A stretch of 64,000 nt of DNA from Pseudoalteromonas lipolytica (lineage in GTDB: Bacteria; Pseudomonadota; Gammaproteobacteria; Enterobacterales; Alteromonadaceae), in NCBI RefSeq assembly GCF_001306915.1, contig NZ_LJTC01000016.1, forward strand, positions 27,526 to 91,525, in the 5' to 3' direction. The notes beneath the pieces are model-generated. The model did no database searches, was not told the DNA's origin, and was given only the letters and a program-made list of their open reading frames with translations. The number at the start of each line of letters is the position of its first letter. Positions within the stretch are counted from its first letter, which is position 1. The position numbers and the translations under genes were made by a program. Positions 9,066 to 17,900 of this stretch are shown in pieces.

Positions 9066-9770
9066 TTATTGCGTCCGCGTTATGGTGAACCGAGCAACCG
9101 GGTTATCAAACTTATGCTGACTGGTGAGCACTGAGTTTGTCAGGCCATCATTTTGGCTGACCACACCTGGGTGCATTGCAACACGGTCAATATCGTCGCG
9201 CATTTCGTTGTAACCTTCGCCAGAATCAGCAGGGCCGGGGATTGTCCCAGCTGCTTCAGAGTTAGCTTCGGTGCCTGCATCATAGGCAAAACTAGTGCGA
9301 GACAGTGACTCATTTACCGCTAACGAAGACACGTCTATAGCATTAAGACCGGTAAACGCGTCATTTGTATTCACCAACATGGTCGCTAAGCTGATTTTTA
9401 ATTCATCAAGCTGCTCAGTACTCAGCATTAAAGTGACTTGCTCACCAGGAAGAAGTGGGCTTTCAGCTGAGCTTGAATTCATATTAAAATCAGCCGCTAA
9501 TAATTCACTGTTATCTCCTCCTTCAGCCATTAATTCGAGGGCAGCTGAAGCTGGTTCACCTATTTGCCAAAGCATACCCTCAGTGTGAGCAATGGCTGCA
9601 ATCGGTGACAATGGTTGGGCATTGGTTAAATTTGTAACTTGTACAGTAAATTCATAGCTCATAGCGGGCGTTACAGGATCTGTTACTTCCACCTCGTTAT
9701 TATCTGAATCCCCACAGGCCGCAAGGCTGGCACTTAATGCGAGGATAATTAAGCTTTTTGAAAAGCGCAT
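9066..9770 (-). CDS. Spondin-domain lipoprotein
   Basis: A 234-residue exported lipoprotein with lipobox LAAC (Cys19) and an acidic linker, followed by a Spondin_N-like domain. Supporting motifs are TVQVTNLTNAQPLSPI near the domain start, LELMAEGGDN, TNDAFTGL and YDAGTEAN; the last resembles the DAGTDSG motif of eukaryotic F-spondin N domains. The C-terminal part has a conserved HPG and ends in a beta strand (ARFTITR). It is 9 bases downstream of a paralogue with the same motif order and upstream of a two-component pair. Function in bacteria is not known to me; ligand, metal or matrix binding at the cell surface is a guess from the fold. Confidence 0.78.
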   Translation of the reverse strand: MRFSKSLIILALSASLAACGDSDNNEVEVTDPVTPAMSYEFTVQVTNLTNAQPLSPIAAIAHTEGMLWQIGEPASAALELMAEGGDNSELLAADFNMNSSSAESPLLPGEQVTLMLSTEQLDELKISLATMLVNTNDAFTGLNAIDVSSLAVNESLSRTSFAYDAGTEANSEAAGTIPGPADSGEGYNEMRDDIDRVAMHPGVVSQNDGLTNSVLTSQHKFDNPVARFTITRTQ

Positions 9771-9779
9771 AATAACCTC

Positions 9780-10481
9780 CTATTTAACCGTAACTGTTAG
9801 CATCGCAACTGGGTTTAACCATCTGTGCACGGTGTTATCAAGGTCACTCATACCTGCCTCTAAATCGTCGTCACCTAAATTACCCGGGTGAATATGCACC
9901 ATCATATTTGTTTCGCTGCTGGTGACGCCGCTGCCATTCATTCCTGCATTGCCACCCGGTGCGGCTGGAATACCTGGCGTTCCCGGCATGCCTGAACCCT
10001 CAACAACAAGCTCATCATTAGCTTCGGTGCCTGCATCATAGGCATTGAGATAAACAGTGTAGGTGCCAGATTCTGTTGGGATCATCCAACTATCTAAACC
10101 CACAAAGCCATCATTGGTAGGCAGCAGCATGGCTGTGAGCGATAAGTAATTATTGCCATCGCTGGTAGATAAGCTCGCCATCGTTGAACTTGCTGGCGCC
10201 AATAGGCCTTCAGCTGGGTTAGCAACCATGTCACTGTTTGCAGCTGTGGCTTCACTCATTAATGGCTCGAGATTACCACCCTCAGCCATTGTCTGTAGGG
10301 CTGTAGAAGCAGGCATAGCAACGCTAAAGAGTTTACTGTCACTGTTGTGAGCCGTAATGAGAATAGGGGTAAAGTGTAAACCTTGCGTGAGGTTAGTCAG
10401 TTTTATATCAAGCTCAGCTGCTTGGCTTGCAAGGCTAGTTACTGCGCATGCAGCGAACAAAGTTAATGGTAAAGCTTTCAT
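9780..10481 (-). CDS. Secreted spondin-domain protein
   Basis: A 233-residue exported protein with a Sec signal peptide (MKALPLTLFAACAVTSLASQAA) and one Spondin_N-like domain. It shares with its neighbour the motifs KLTNLTQGLHFTPI, LQTMAEGGN, TNDGFVGLDS and YDAGTEAN, then a Gly/Pro-rich loop, HPGN and a final strand AMLTVTVK. The frame is open from an ATG at 10544, but ATG 10481 is preceded by AGGA at suitable distance and starts the signal peptide, so I chose it. It lacks a lipobox, so it should be periplasmic or secreted while its paralogue is membrane-anchored. It is first in the operon, so it probably responds to the promoter that also drives the two-component genes. Confidence 0.78.
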   Translation of the reverse strand: MKALPLTLFAACAVTSLASQAAELDIKLTNLTQGLHFTPILITAHNSDSKLFSVAMPASTALQTMAEGGNLEPLMSEATAANSDMVANPAEGLLAPASSTMASLSTSDGNNYLSLTAMLLPTNDGFVGLDSWMIPTESGTYTVYLNAYDAGTEANDELVVEGSGMPGTPGIPAAPGGNAGMNGSGVTSSETNMMVHIHPGNLGDDDLEAGMSDLDNTVHRWLNPVAMLTVTVK

Positions 10482-10686
10482 GTGAGATTCCTGTTTTTGA
10501 TGATTCAAAATCAGTATCGAATAGCAATATCCAAAAACCTTCACGAAGTTATCACATTTTTATCACAGCATTGATTACAGCCTTTTTTGCTGGTTGAGAG
10601 TTTTAAATTTAATCAATTTAGCTAGGGTAAAATGCTATTAAGGTTTATAGTAAAGAGACAAATAGACCCATAACAAGGAATTTAAA

Positions 10687-11058
10687 ATGGATGATAATCA
10701 AAAAGTTGAAATAATTGTGGCAGATAAAGACCAGCGCACTTGGGCAATGTTTTGTCACTTAAGTGCCTTAGCTGGTTTACTTTTTCCGTTTGGCTCAGTG
10801 ATTGGGCCTTTGATTGTTTGGCTTGTAAAAAAAGAAGAAATGCCGCTCGTTGCTGAGCATGGTCGCAAGTCATTAAACTTTCAATTAACCATGATGATTG
10901 CTTACATTGTCTGCTTTATGCTGATGTTTGTTGTCGTTGGTGTCATTTTGCTGCCATTGGTTGCGCTATTCTCATTGATTATGGTGGTAGTATCGGCGAT
11001 TAAAGCCAACGATGGTAAAGAAGTTAAATATCCAATGGCAATAGAATTTATAAAGTAA
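10687..11058 (+). CDS. DUF4870 / Tic20-like membrane protein
   Basis: A 123-residue protein with the DUF4870 pattern: RTWAMFCHLSALAGLLFP, then a membrane helix ending at IVWLVKK, a short cytosolic link with the conserved HGRKSLNFQLT, and two further hydrophobic segments before a short soluble tail. AAGGAA lies just before the ATG. The function of the family is unknown. It is followed directly by a strong terminator and is divergent from the spondin operon, with about 200 bases between them that should hold both promoters. Confidence 0.78.
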   Translation: MDDNQKVEIIVADKDQRTWAMFCHLSALAGLLFPFGSVIGPLIVWLVKKEEMPLVAEHGRKSLNFQLTMMIAYIVCFMLMFVVVGVILLPLVALFSLIMVVVSAIKANDGKEVKYPMAIEFIK

Positions 11059-11075
11059 ACTAATTGCCATATACT

Positions 11076-11104
11076 AAAAGCTCAGCCATTTGCTGAGCTT
11101 TTTT
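11076..11104 (+). terminator. Rho-independent terminator after the DUF4870 gene
   Basis: AGCTCAGC/GCTGAGCT stem with a five-base loop, an A run before it and six T after it. The next gene's start codon begins only a few bases beyond the T run. Confidence 0.92.
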
Positions 11105-11109
11105 ATGTG

Positions 11110-11550
11110 ATGTTTATGGCCTACTTATCGTTATTTTTCAGCGCATTTATTGCAGCTACCCTATTACCTAGCTCTTCAGAATTAGTTATGACCGCTATGA
11201 TAGCCAGTGGTGACTATTTAATTTGGCTATTATGGTTAAGTGCAACCGTGGGCAATGTGCTTGGGAGCTGTGTTAATTATTGGCTGGGCACGCAAGTCAT
11301 GCGATTTAAAGACCGTAAATGGTTTCCCGTTTCACAAAAGTCGATAGACAAAGCCGAACAGCAATTTAATAAGTACGGTATTTACAGTTTGCTGTTTGCT
11401 TGGCTGCCTATTGTCGGCGACCCGTTAACGGTTGTTGGCGGAATTTTTAGGGTTAAGTTTTCAATCTTTTTGTTACTCGTGACCCTAGGCAAAGGCGCAC
11501 GTTATTTAGCTGTGCTTGCCTTTGCATTAGGGCTAGAAAAGTTATTTTAA
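11110..11550 (+). CDS. yqaA: YqaA family (SNARE-associated/DedA-like) membrane protein
   Basis: A small DedA-superfamily inner-membrane protein of about 146 residues. The family's N-terminal motif is clear (LFFSAFIAATLLPSSSELV), followed by GNVLGSCVNYWLG and, near the C-terminus, PIVGDPLTVVGGIFR, the re-entrant region that carries conserved Gly/Pro residues in DedA proteins. DedA-type proteins are linked to lipid scrambling and envelope homeostasis, but YqaA itself has no settled role. Possible starts are GTG 11107, ATG 11110 and ATG 11116, all within 15 bases of the upstream terminator and none with a clear ribosome binding site; homologues suggest a start near 11110-11116. Its stop overlaps the converging folX stop. 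Confidence 0.8.
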   Translation: MFMAYLSLFFSAFIAATLLPSSSELVMTAMIASGDYLIWLLWLSATVGNVLGSCVNYWLGTQVMRFKDRKWFPVSQKSIDKAEQQFNKYGIYSLLFAWLPIVGDPLTVVGGIFRVKFSIFLLLVTLGKGARYLAVLAFALGLEKLF

Positions 11551-11909
11551 CTTTTTTGCCAATCAAGGGTCAGTGATACTGAATCTGCAAAGCGCAGCGC
11601 GTGCGGTTTATCAACGCGCACTTTGGCATAGTGAACACTTTGATGCTGGTGGCAAATTGCTAAAATCTCAGCAACCAATTTTTCTAACAGCAAAAAGTGG
11701 CCTTCCTCTACAAGGCTGATCACTTCTTTGGTGATAGTCTTGTAGTTTAGCGCTTTATCGACTGCATCAGTTTCACAGGCTTGATCTGCAGGGTAGTGGA
11801 TTTCTAAGTTAATCACTACATCTTGTTTTTTCTCACGTTCCTCAGGATTAAAACCAATAAAGGTTCGTAGCCTGAGGTTAGTGACATTAATAATTGCGTT
11901 GGCCATCAT
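11547..11909 (-). CDS. folX: Dihydroneopterin triphosphate 2'-epimerase FolX
   Basis: FolX converts dihydroneopterin triphosphate to dihydromonapterin triphosphate. The 120-residue protein matches the length of E. coli FolX and shares its distinctive stretches: NLRLRTFIGF, VVINLEIHYPAD, ALNYKTITKEVI, LLEKLV and ALRFADSVSLTL. These separate it from the paralogous aldolase FolB. Its ATG overlaps the folE stop codon (TAATG), so the two are translationally coupled. A second ATG three bases further in (11906) is an equally possible start. Together with folE and folM it forms a pathway from GTP to tetrahydromonapterin, the cofactor of bacterial phenylalanine hydroxylase in Pseudomonas (known for that genus, inferred here). 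Confidence 0.92.
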   Translation of the reverse strand: MMANAIINVTNLRLRTFIGFNPEEREKKQDVVINLEIHYPADQACETDAVDKALNYKTITKEVISLVEEGHFLLLEKLVAEILAICHQHQSVHYAKVRVDKPHALRFADSVSLTLDWQKS

Positions 11910-12463
11910 TACCCTCTAACTAGTTGTAAAAACTCGTTACGGGTTTTTGGATCGGCTCTGAAGTTACCTAACATAACTGATGTACGCATGCTTGAATTTT
12001 GTTTTTCAACGCCGCGCATCATCATACACATGTGTTTTGCTTCAACGATTACGCCAACACCTTTCGCACCAGTTACTTCTTCAACCGCTTTAGCAATTTG
12101 ATGAGTTAATTGTTCTTGAATTTGAAAACGACGCGCATACATATCAACAATTCGCGCAAACTTCGATAAACCAAGTACTTTGCCGTTAGGAATATAAGCA
12201 ATATGACAGCGGCCAACAAACGGTAATAAGTGATGTTCGCACATAGAGTAAAGCTCAATGTCTTGGATTAAAACCATATCATCGGCGTCTGAAGTGAATA
12301 CCGCATTGTTGGTGATCTCGTCTAATGTTTGACGATAACCTTTAGTCAGATACTCCATCGCTTTTGCTGCGCGTTTTGGTGTGTCGAGTAATCCTTCACG
12401 AGCAGGATCTTCACCTACTGCGGTAATTATTTGTTGGTAACTGTTTTTTAAATCATCGTGCAT
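11909..12463 (-). CDS. folE: GTP cyclohydrolase I (type 1, FolE)
   Basis: FolE opens GTP to 7,8-dihydroneopterin triphosphate, the first step of folate and pterin synthesis. The 184-residue protein has the zinc ligands Cys75 and His78 (MCEHHLLPF) and Cys146 (HMCMMMRGV), the substrate-binding motif GKVLGLSKFARIVD and the family C-terminus (RADPKTRNEFLQL). It is a canonical zinc-dependent type I enzyme. It lies between folM (18 bases upstream) and folX (overlapping stop/start), so in this genome this copy is tied to pterin cofactor synthesis; whether another folE serves folate cannot be seen in the window. Confidence 0.95.
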   Translation of the reverse strand: MHDDLKNSYQQIITAVGEDPAREGLLDTPKRAAKAMEYLTKGYRQTLDEITNNAVFTSDADDMVLIQDIELYSMCEHHLLPFVGRCHIAYIPNGKVLGLSKFARIVDMYARRFQIQEQLTHQIAKAVEEVTGAKGVGVIVEAKHMCMMMRGVEKQNSSMRTSVMLGNFRADPKTRNEFLQLVRG

Positions 12464-12481
12464 AGCTTTCTCAGTAATTCG

Positions 12482-13201
12482 TTATTTTAAATGTCTGCCA
12501 CCATCAACAGGCATAGAACGACCTGTGATGTATTGGCTGCTTAGTATTAGTTCTACGCTGTTAATAATCTCGGCGCAGCCGGGCTCAATGCCCATTAGCG
12601 ATTTCTTTAATGTTTTGGCTTTGTACTCGTCACTATCGTGCTCGTTAAAAATGATCAGCGAGGGAGCGATAGCATTCACTTTAATGGCCGGTGCAAATTT
12701 AGCGGCAAACGACTTTGTTAAATTATCAAGCGCCGCTTTACTTGCTGCATAAGCAAGGTGCTTAGGACTGCCTTTTTCAACAACATAGTCAGTTAAATGA
12801 ATAATATCTGCGGCTTGGCCACTGTTTTGCTGATAATGCAGTAGCAAGTCAGAGGCTGCTAAATTAATTAAATAGGGCGCTTTGGCATGAATACGCATCA
12901 TGTTATCAAATAGGTCAGCGTAATCGTGATTATTTGCTTCGCAATCCCAGCTAGATGCATTATGAATAATTGCCTTGAGCTGGTTGGTATGCGCTTTTAA
13001 TTCTTCAATAAAGTGCCCGATAGCTTGGTCACTATTAAAATCTGCATGGATACAGATAGCGCCTTTGCCTGAAAGCACATCAATTGCTGCATGGCGGGTA
13101 CGATAAGTGACTATGATTTCTTGCCCTTGCGATAATAAGTGCTCGGCCAGAGCGAGTCCAATACGTTGGCCTGCGCCGGTAATTAAGATGGGCGATGACA
13201 T
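12482..13201 (-). CDS. folM: Dihydromonapterin reductase FolM (short-chain dehydrogenase)
   Basis: A 239-residue short-chain dehydrogenase/reductase. The cofactor motif ITGAGQRIGLALAEHL is the FolM variant of TGxxxGIG, with Arg replacing Gly, which occurs in pteridine reductases and FolM. The Asn of IHNAS and the catalytic Tyr-x-x-x-Lys in YAASKAALDNL are present, and the C-terminus ends with the usual SDR pattern MPVDGG. FolM reduces dihydromonapterin to tetrahydromonapterin with NADPH and has weak dihydrofolate reductase activity. It is the first gene of the folM-folE-folX operon, which strongly supports this assignment over a generic SDR. Confidence 0.9.
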   Translation of the reverse strand: MSSPILITGAGQRIGLALAEHLLSQGQEIIVTYRTRHAAIDVLSGKGAICIHADFNSDQAIGHFIEELKAHTNQLKAIIHNASSWDCEANNHDYADLFDNMMRIHAKAPYLINLAASDLLLHYQQNSGQAADIIHLTDYVVEKGSPKHLAYAASKAALDNLTKSFAAKFAPAIKVNAIAPSLIIFNEHDSDEYKAKTLKKSLMGIEPGCAEIINSVELILSSQYITGRSMPVDGGRHLK

Positions 13202-13404
13202 AAGCTAATATAAAACCTTAGATTTTTGATTTGAAATATAATGTATTTACTGTAACAACTATAAACCAAATTACAGAACTATTTCATCTTTACTGCAATC
13301 ATGTTGCTAACTTTTACGTCAGGCATGATGCTCTAGATCATTTTGTGAAGCTGATAATCAGTGATTGAAGGTTCTGAATATTGCTAAGGGGTGCGGGAGG
13401 AGTA

Positions 13405-13428
13405 GAAAAGGGCAATTATTATTGCCCT
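13405..13428 (-). terminator. Terminator of the nadE transcript
   Basis: On the minus strand, GGGCAAT and ATTGCCC form a stem closed by a four-base loop and followed by TTTTC. It lies about 20 bases beyond the nadE stop codon. The rest of the 246-base gap up to folM shows no gene. Confidence 0.85.
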
Positions 13429-13447
13429 CGCAATGTTTAAACTACCC

Positions 13448-14284
13448 TTAAAGCTCGTCGTAAACGGTTGGGATTGCTTGGCGTTTATGTTGAGTACGTA
13501 AGTAAATTGCTGTTAGCTTTTCTTCGACTTCATTGCTGACGTCTTTACCTTCTAAGAAGTCATCAATTTGATCGTAAGTGAGGCCTAGCGCTTCTTCGTC
13601 AGTCAGACCTGGGCGATCACACTCTAAATCGGCCGTTGGGGCTTTATTTACCAGTACTGCTGGTGCTCCCAAATGCTCAGCAAGTGCACGAACTTGACGC
13701 TTTGATAAACCAAATAACGGCGCTAAATCACATGCACCGTCACCAAACTTGGTGTAAAAACCCGTGATGTTTTCAGCACTGTGATCGGTACCAACCACTA
13801 AGCCTTGGCAGAAACCAGCAATTTCATACTGCGCAACCATGCGCTGGCGTGCCTTCACATTGCCTTTGATAAAGTCAATTTTAGCTTGCTCTGGTAATTC
13901 AGCACCACCACCAACAACCGCGGCCATTGCTTGTTCATGCATGCCATCGACAGCCGCTTTAATGTTAACCGTCATACGCTTGCTTGGCTTAATAAAATCA
14001 ACAGCCATTTGTGCTTCATCTTCATCTGCTTGAACACCATAAGGTAAGCGAACTGCAATAAATTGATATTTGTTGGTGTTGAGTTCTTGGTTTAATTCAT
14101 CAACCGCTAATTGGCATAAGCGGCCACAGGTTGATGAGTCAACACCGCCACTGATCCCTAATACAAGTGAGCGAGAGTGCGCAGCAGTAAGTCGGCTTTT
14201 AAGAAAGTTAACGCGACGGGTAATTTCCGCTTTTACATCAATAGTTGGTTGGACTTTCATTTCCGCCAGAATGTCGGCACGCAT
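13448..14284 (-). CDS. nadE: NH3-dependent NAD+ synthetase
   Basis: NadE amidates nicotinic acid adenine dinucleotide to NAD+ using ATP and ammonia, the last step of NAD synthesis. The 278-residue single-domain protein is the size of the ammonia-dependent form and lacks the N-terminal glutaminase of longer enzymes. The ATP pyrophosphatase P-loop is SGGVDSS at residues 45-51. Other family motifs are GTDHSAENITGFYTKFGDGACDLAPL and KAPTADLE followed by the D-x-x-DE region (DEEALGLTYDQIDDFL). AGGAG lies at good distance before the ATG. It is probably transcribed alone and ends in an intrinsic terminator. Confidence 0.95.
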   Translation of the reverse strand: MRADILAEMKVQPTIDVKAEITRRVNFLKSRLTAAHSRSLVLGISGGVDSSTCGRLCQLAVDELNQELNTNKYQFIAVRLPYGVQADEDEAQMAVDFIKPSKRMTVNIKAAVDGMHEQAMAAVVGGGAELPEQAKIDFIKGNVKARQRMVAQYEIAGFCQGLVVGTDHSAENITGFYTKFGDGACDLAPLFGLSKRQVRALAEHLGAPAVLVNKAPTADLECDRPGLTDEEALGLTYDQIDDFLEGKDVSNEVEEKLTAIYLRTQHKRQAIPTVYDEL

Positions 14285-14351
14285 GGTAGAGCTCCTATTT
14301 TTCGTTGTGGTTGTCAGCGTTTTTTACATTATGTTATGGGCGCGGTTTTTA

Positions 14352-14978
14352 TTAAAGACCTAAATGCGCTTTTATTTCGTTGACTTGCTGCTTAAGATCT
14401 TCGATTTCGCTCAGTAATTGTTGCACTTCACTGTTGTTATCCTGCATCGGCTCACTAGCAGCCATATCCTCAGTGATGCTGTCTGGGTCAACAAATAAGT
14501 GCATATAGCGGCTCTCTCGTTTGCCTGGCTCTCGTGCTAAGCGTGCAACATGTTCTTGCTCAATGAGTGCATTTAATGCGGCTTCAACTTCATTGACATT
14601 GCTAAACTCAGCGAGGCGGTTGCTGCGCGTTCTTAGTTCTCCCGGTGTTTGTGGGCCGCGTAGCAGCAGTAAACAAATAATGGCGCGTTGCTGCTCAGTA
14701 AATTGCAAACTGCCAAATTCGGTATTACAAAAGCGGTGAGCATATTTATTAACCCGCCCTGATAACCCTTCATCAAGAGTTACTAAGCGTGATGCAATAA
14801 GCTCATCGAGTGTATCTTGTACTTGCGCCTCAGTGAGAGACAGTACCGGTTCACGGTTAGATTTTTGATTACATGCATTAGTGAGGGAGTTTAAAGATAA
14901 CGGATAATGTTCGGGTGTTGTACTTTGCTTTTCGAGTAAACAGCCAATAACGCGTTGTTGTATCGATGATAATTGCAT
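14352..14978 (-). CDS. yceH: YceH family protein (DUF480)
   Basis: A 208-residue protein of the DUF480/YceH family, which folds as tandem winged helices; function unknown. The family hallmark RVIGCLLEKQSTTPEHYPLSLNSL... NACNQKSNREPV is complete, as is the second domain motif LLRGPQTPGELRTRSNRL. The C-terminal about 35 residues are a predicted coiled coil (LLSEIEDLKQQVNEIKAHL), as in E. coli YceH. The frame extends upstream to 15014, but this would overlap the preceding kinase gene. The ATG at 14978 aligns with the family N-terminus and has AGAGA before it, so I placed the start there. Confidence 0.9.
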   Translation of the reverse strand: MQLSSIQQRVIGCLLEKQSTTPEHYPLSLNSLTNACNQKSNREPVLSLTEAQVQDTLDELIASRLVTLDEGLSGRVNKYAHRFCNTEFGSLQFTEQQRAIICLLLLRGPQTPGELRTRSNRLAEFSNVNEVEAALNALIEQEHVARLAREPGKRESRYMHLFVDPDSITEDMAASEPMQDNNSEVQQLLSEIEDLKQQVNEIKAHLGL

Positions 14979-14992
14979 GATTTTATTTCTCT

Positions 14993-17900
14993 TTAATGTG
15001 CTGCACTTAGCCAAATTGCTAATTTTTTATTTAATGAGTCAAAGTTAAGGGGTTTTGTTAAATAATCATCCATGCCAGCATCTAAACAGCGTTCTTTGTC
15101 ACCCTGCATTGCATTGGCAGTTAGTGCAACAATATTGACTTTCTGATGTGCTTCGCCAGCTTTTCCTAATCTTATTGCCTTTGTTGCTTGATAGCCGTCC
15201 ATTTCTGGCATTTGGCAGTCCATTAGCACTAGTTCGTAAGGGGCATTCTCATTATTTGCTAGTTTTGTTATTGCCTCAAGACCATTTTCAGCAATGTCAA
15301 AACTAATACCTGCTTGTTTGAGTAAGGCGCCAGCAACCACTTGGTTAACTTTATTGTCTTCGACTAATAAGACGCGAGATGATGTACTCGAAGCTGGCAT
15401 GGAAATTTTAGCGATGCTTTGTTCTTTATTTACTTGTTGTTGTTCAATGTACTTTTCGTTAGCCAAAGAGTTAAATAAGTCTGAAGGGGTTAAAGGTTTA
15501 AATATAATACTTTGCGCTTCTAAAGTTTGTTTAGATTGCTCTTCAGTTAGGCTCATAGGTGCCATTAAAATACATTTACATGCATTGTTATTATAATATT
15601 TTTGGAACGCTCGTTGCTCTGATTGTTCTGCTTGCATATAAAGTTGGTAATCTATAAAAACTGCATCGCAAGGTGGCTCTTGAGAGTGGGCCGCACGGTT
15701 AATTAAGCTTGGCATATTGCCAATAACTTCAACTTTTGCTCCCCATAATTGCAATTGTTTTTTAGTAATGCTGCTACTGAGCTTGCAGTTGTCAGCAATT
15801 AAAATACGTTTTTTATCAATTAAGTGACTTGGCTCATGCAGCTGCTTTTGGTAGTCAAATTTTACTTTAATTGAGAAATTGAACGTGCTGCCTTCTCCAT
15901 AAGAACTGACAACATTTACATCGCCGCCCATTAGAGTACAAAGCTGTTTAACAATGGCAAGACCAAGGCCTGTGCCGCCATATTGCCGGGTAGTTGAAGC
16001 ATCAGCTTGAGTAAAAGAATCAAAAAGAGTTGCTTGTTTTTCTGGTTTTATGCCTAAGCCATTATCAACAACAGAGCAATTCAGATATAACTCGTTATCA
16101 GCAGTTTCAAGTTTGGCTATCACGACTATCTCACCGTCTTTTGTGAATTTAACTGCATTACCTATTAGGTTATTGATGATTTGCCTAATACGATTTGGGT
16201 CGCTTATGATAAATTCACGTTTGATATGAGTTGCATCTAGTAACAGTTTGGTATTGTTTTGCTCTGCTTTTATAGCAAATGATTCAATGGTATCGCCTAG
16301 AAGTTTAGATATATTAAAACTCACGTTTTCGATATCGAGCTTACCAGCTTCAATTTTTGAAAAGTCTAAAATATCATTGATAATATGCAGCAATGACTCT
16401 GCTGATGACTGTGCCAATTCAAGATGATGGCTTTGTTGTTTATCTAATTTTGTTTGTTTAATGATATTAAGCATGCCAATAACCCCATTCATCGGGGTGC
16501 GGATTTCATGGCTCATACTTGCTAAAAATTCACCTTTTATTTTTACTGCTTGTTCTGCTGCATTTTTCGCTTGAACTAGCTGATGTTCAGTTTCTATACG
16601 CTGTTGGCTTGCATGTAAGCTACCAATAAGTGCCGCAACTGCAATTAAAAAGCTTTCCTCGTTTTTACTCCAATGTCGTCTTGATGCGCTGTTCTCTGCG
16701 CACACCACTCCCATACTTTTACTCCCTGTCGGAATGATTGCAGTAAGCATGGAGCGAATATCAGCGCGATCAAAATAATTGCTAGCTAACTCCTTGGTAA
16801 ACGGGTGGTGATATGCATCACTCGCATTTATAACGGCGTTATTGTTAATGGCATCAAAATAGTTAGGGTGTTCTATTTGCTGTAACGACACAGCCCGACT
16901 AAAACGCGATTGATTTTGATCATGACTAGCAAACGAGTTAAGCGTTTGTCGGTCTTCGCTAAATAACCAAATGCTTGCTCGATCAACCTCTAGTGCTTGG
17001 CATATCGCTTTTACAATTACATGCTTAGATAAGTTTAAATTACCCGTTAAGACGGCTTCGTGAACAGTTAATGATGCAAGTATTTCGTTGTGCAAGGCAA
17101 TTTTATTGTTTTCAAGCTCAACACGTTTGCGAGCATCTATGTTTTGTAATGATCCAAATAGTTTGATGCAGCGGCCATTCTTATATTCAGATTCGCCATG
17201 CGCTAAAACCCAGATAGCTTCGCCTGATACTGTGATTATTTGCACTTGAGTTTCAAAGCTTTCACCTTCTTTTATCGCTTTTTCGATTAAGTGACGAATT
17301 TTGTCACGGCTGTAACCGGGTTTAAAATAGTCGAGATTGGTTGGCCATTGTGGTTGTTTATTGAGTGGCAACTTAAAGATTTGTTTAGTCATATCTGACC
17401 AATAAACAGCTTTGGTCTCGAGGTTAAATGACCACGCACCTACTTTTGCTAGGCTACTCATTGTTTCGAGCATTCGCTCGCTTTTGTATTGGCGCTCGAG
17501 CATTTTTAAAAAGAACACACAAGCACCCGCAAATAATATACATACGATAATTATGGCGATACGTAACGGCCAAATGGCTGATTTTGGTGGATGCCAACCT
17601 GCTTTCGGAACAGCATACATACGCCAATTCCCGCCAGGGAAATTAATGCCAAAATTAAGTGGTGTGTCATTTAAAATAGCGCTATTTCCGTAGAAAAATT
17701 CCCCCTCAGCACCTAACCCGTTGCGACCCTGTAACGCTATGTCGTAGTGCTTATTTAAAGCTAGAAGCCCCGAATTGTTATAAACTTTATCAATATCGAG
17801 TACGACAGAAAGTAATCCCCAAAAGTGCTGTTCTGGTGGTGTAAAAATAGGCATGCGAGCTATTAAGGCTTGACCGCCTTGTACTAGTTCTAAGGGACCT

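Noticed and set aside
10482..10544. Longer N-terminus of the first spondin-domain protein
   Set aside because: The added 21 residues would precede a perfect signal peptide, and the internal ATG has its own AGGA.
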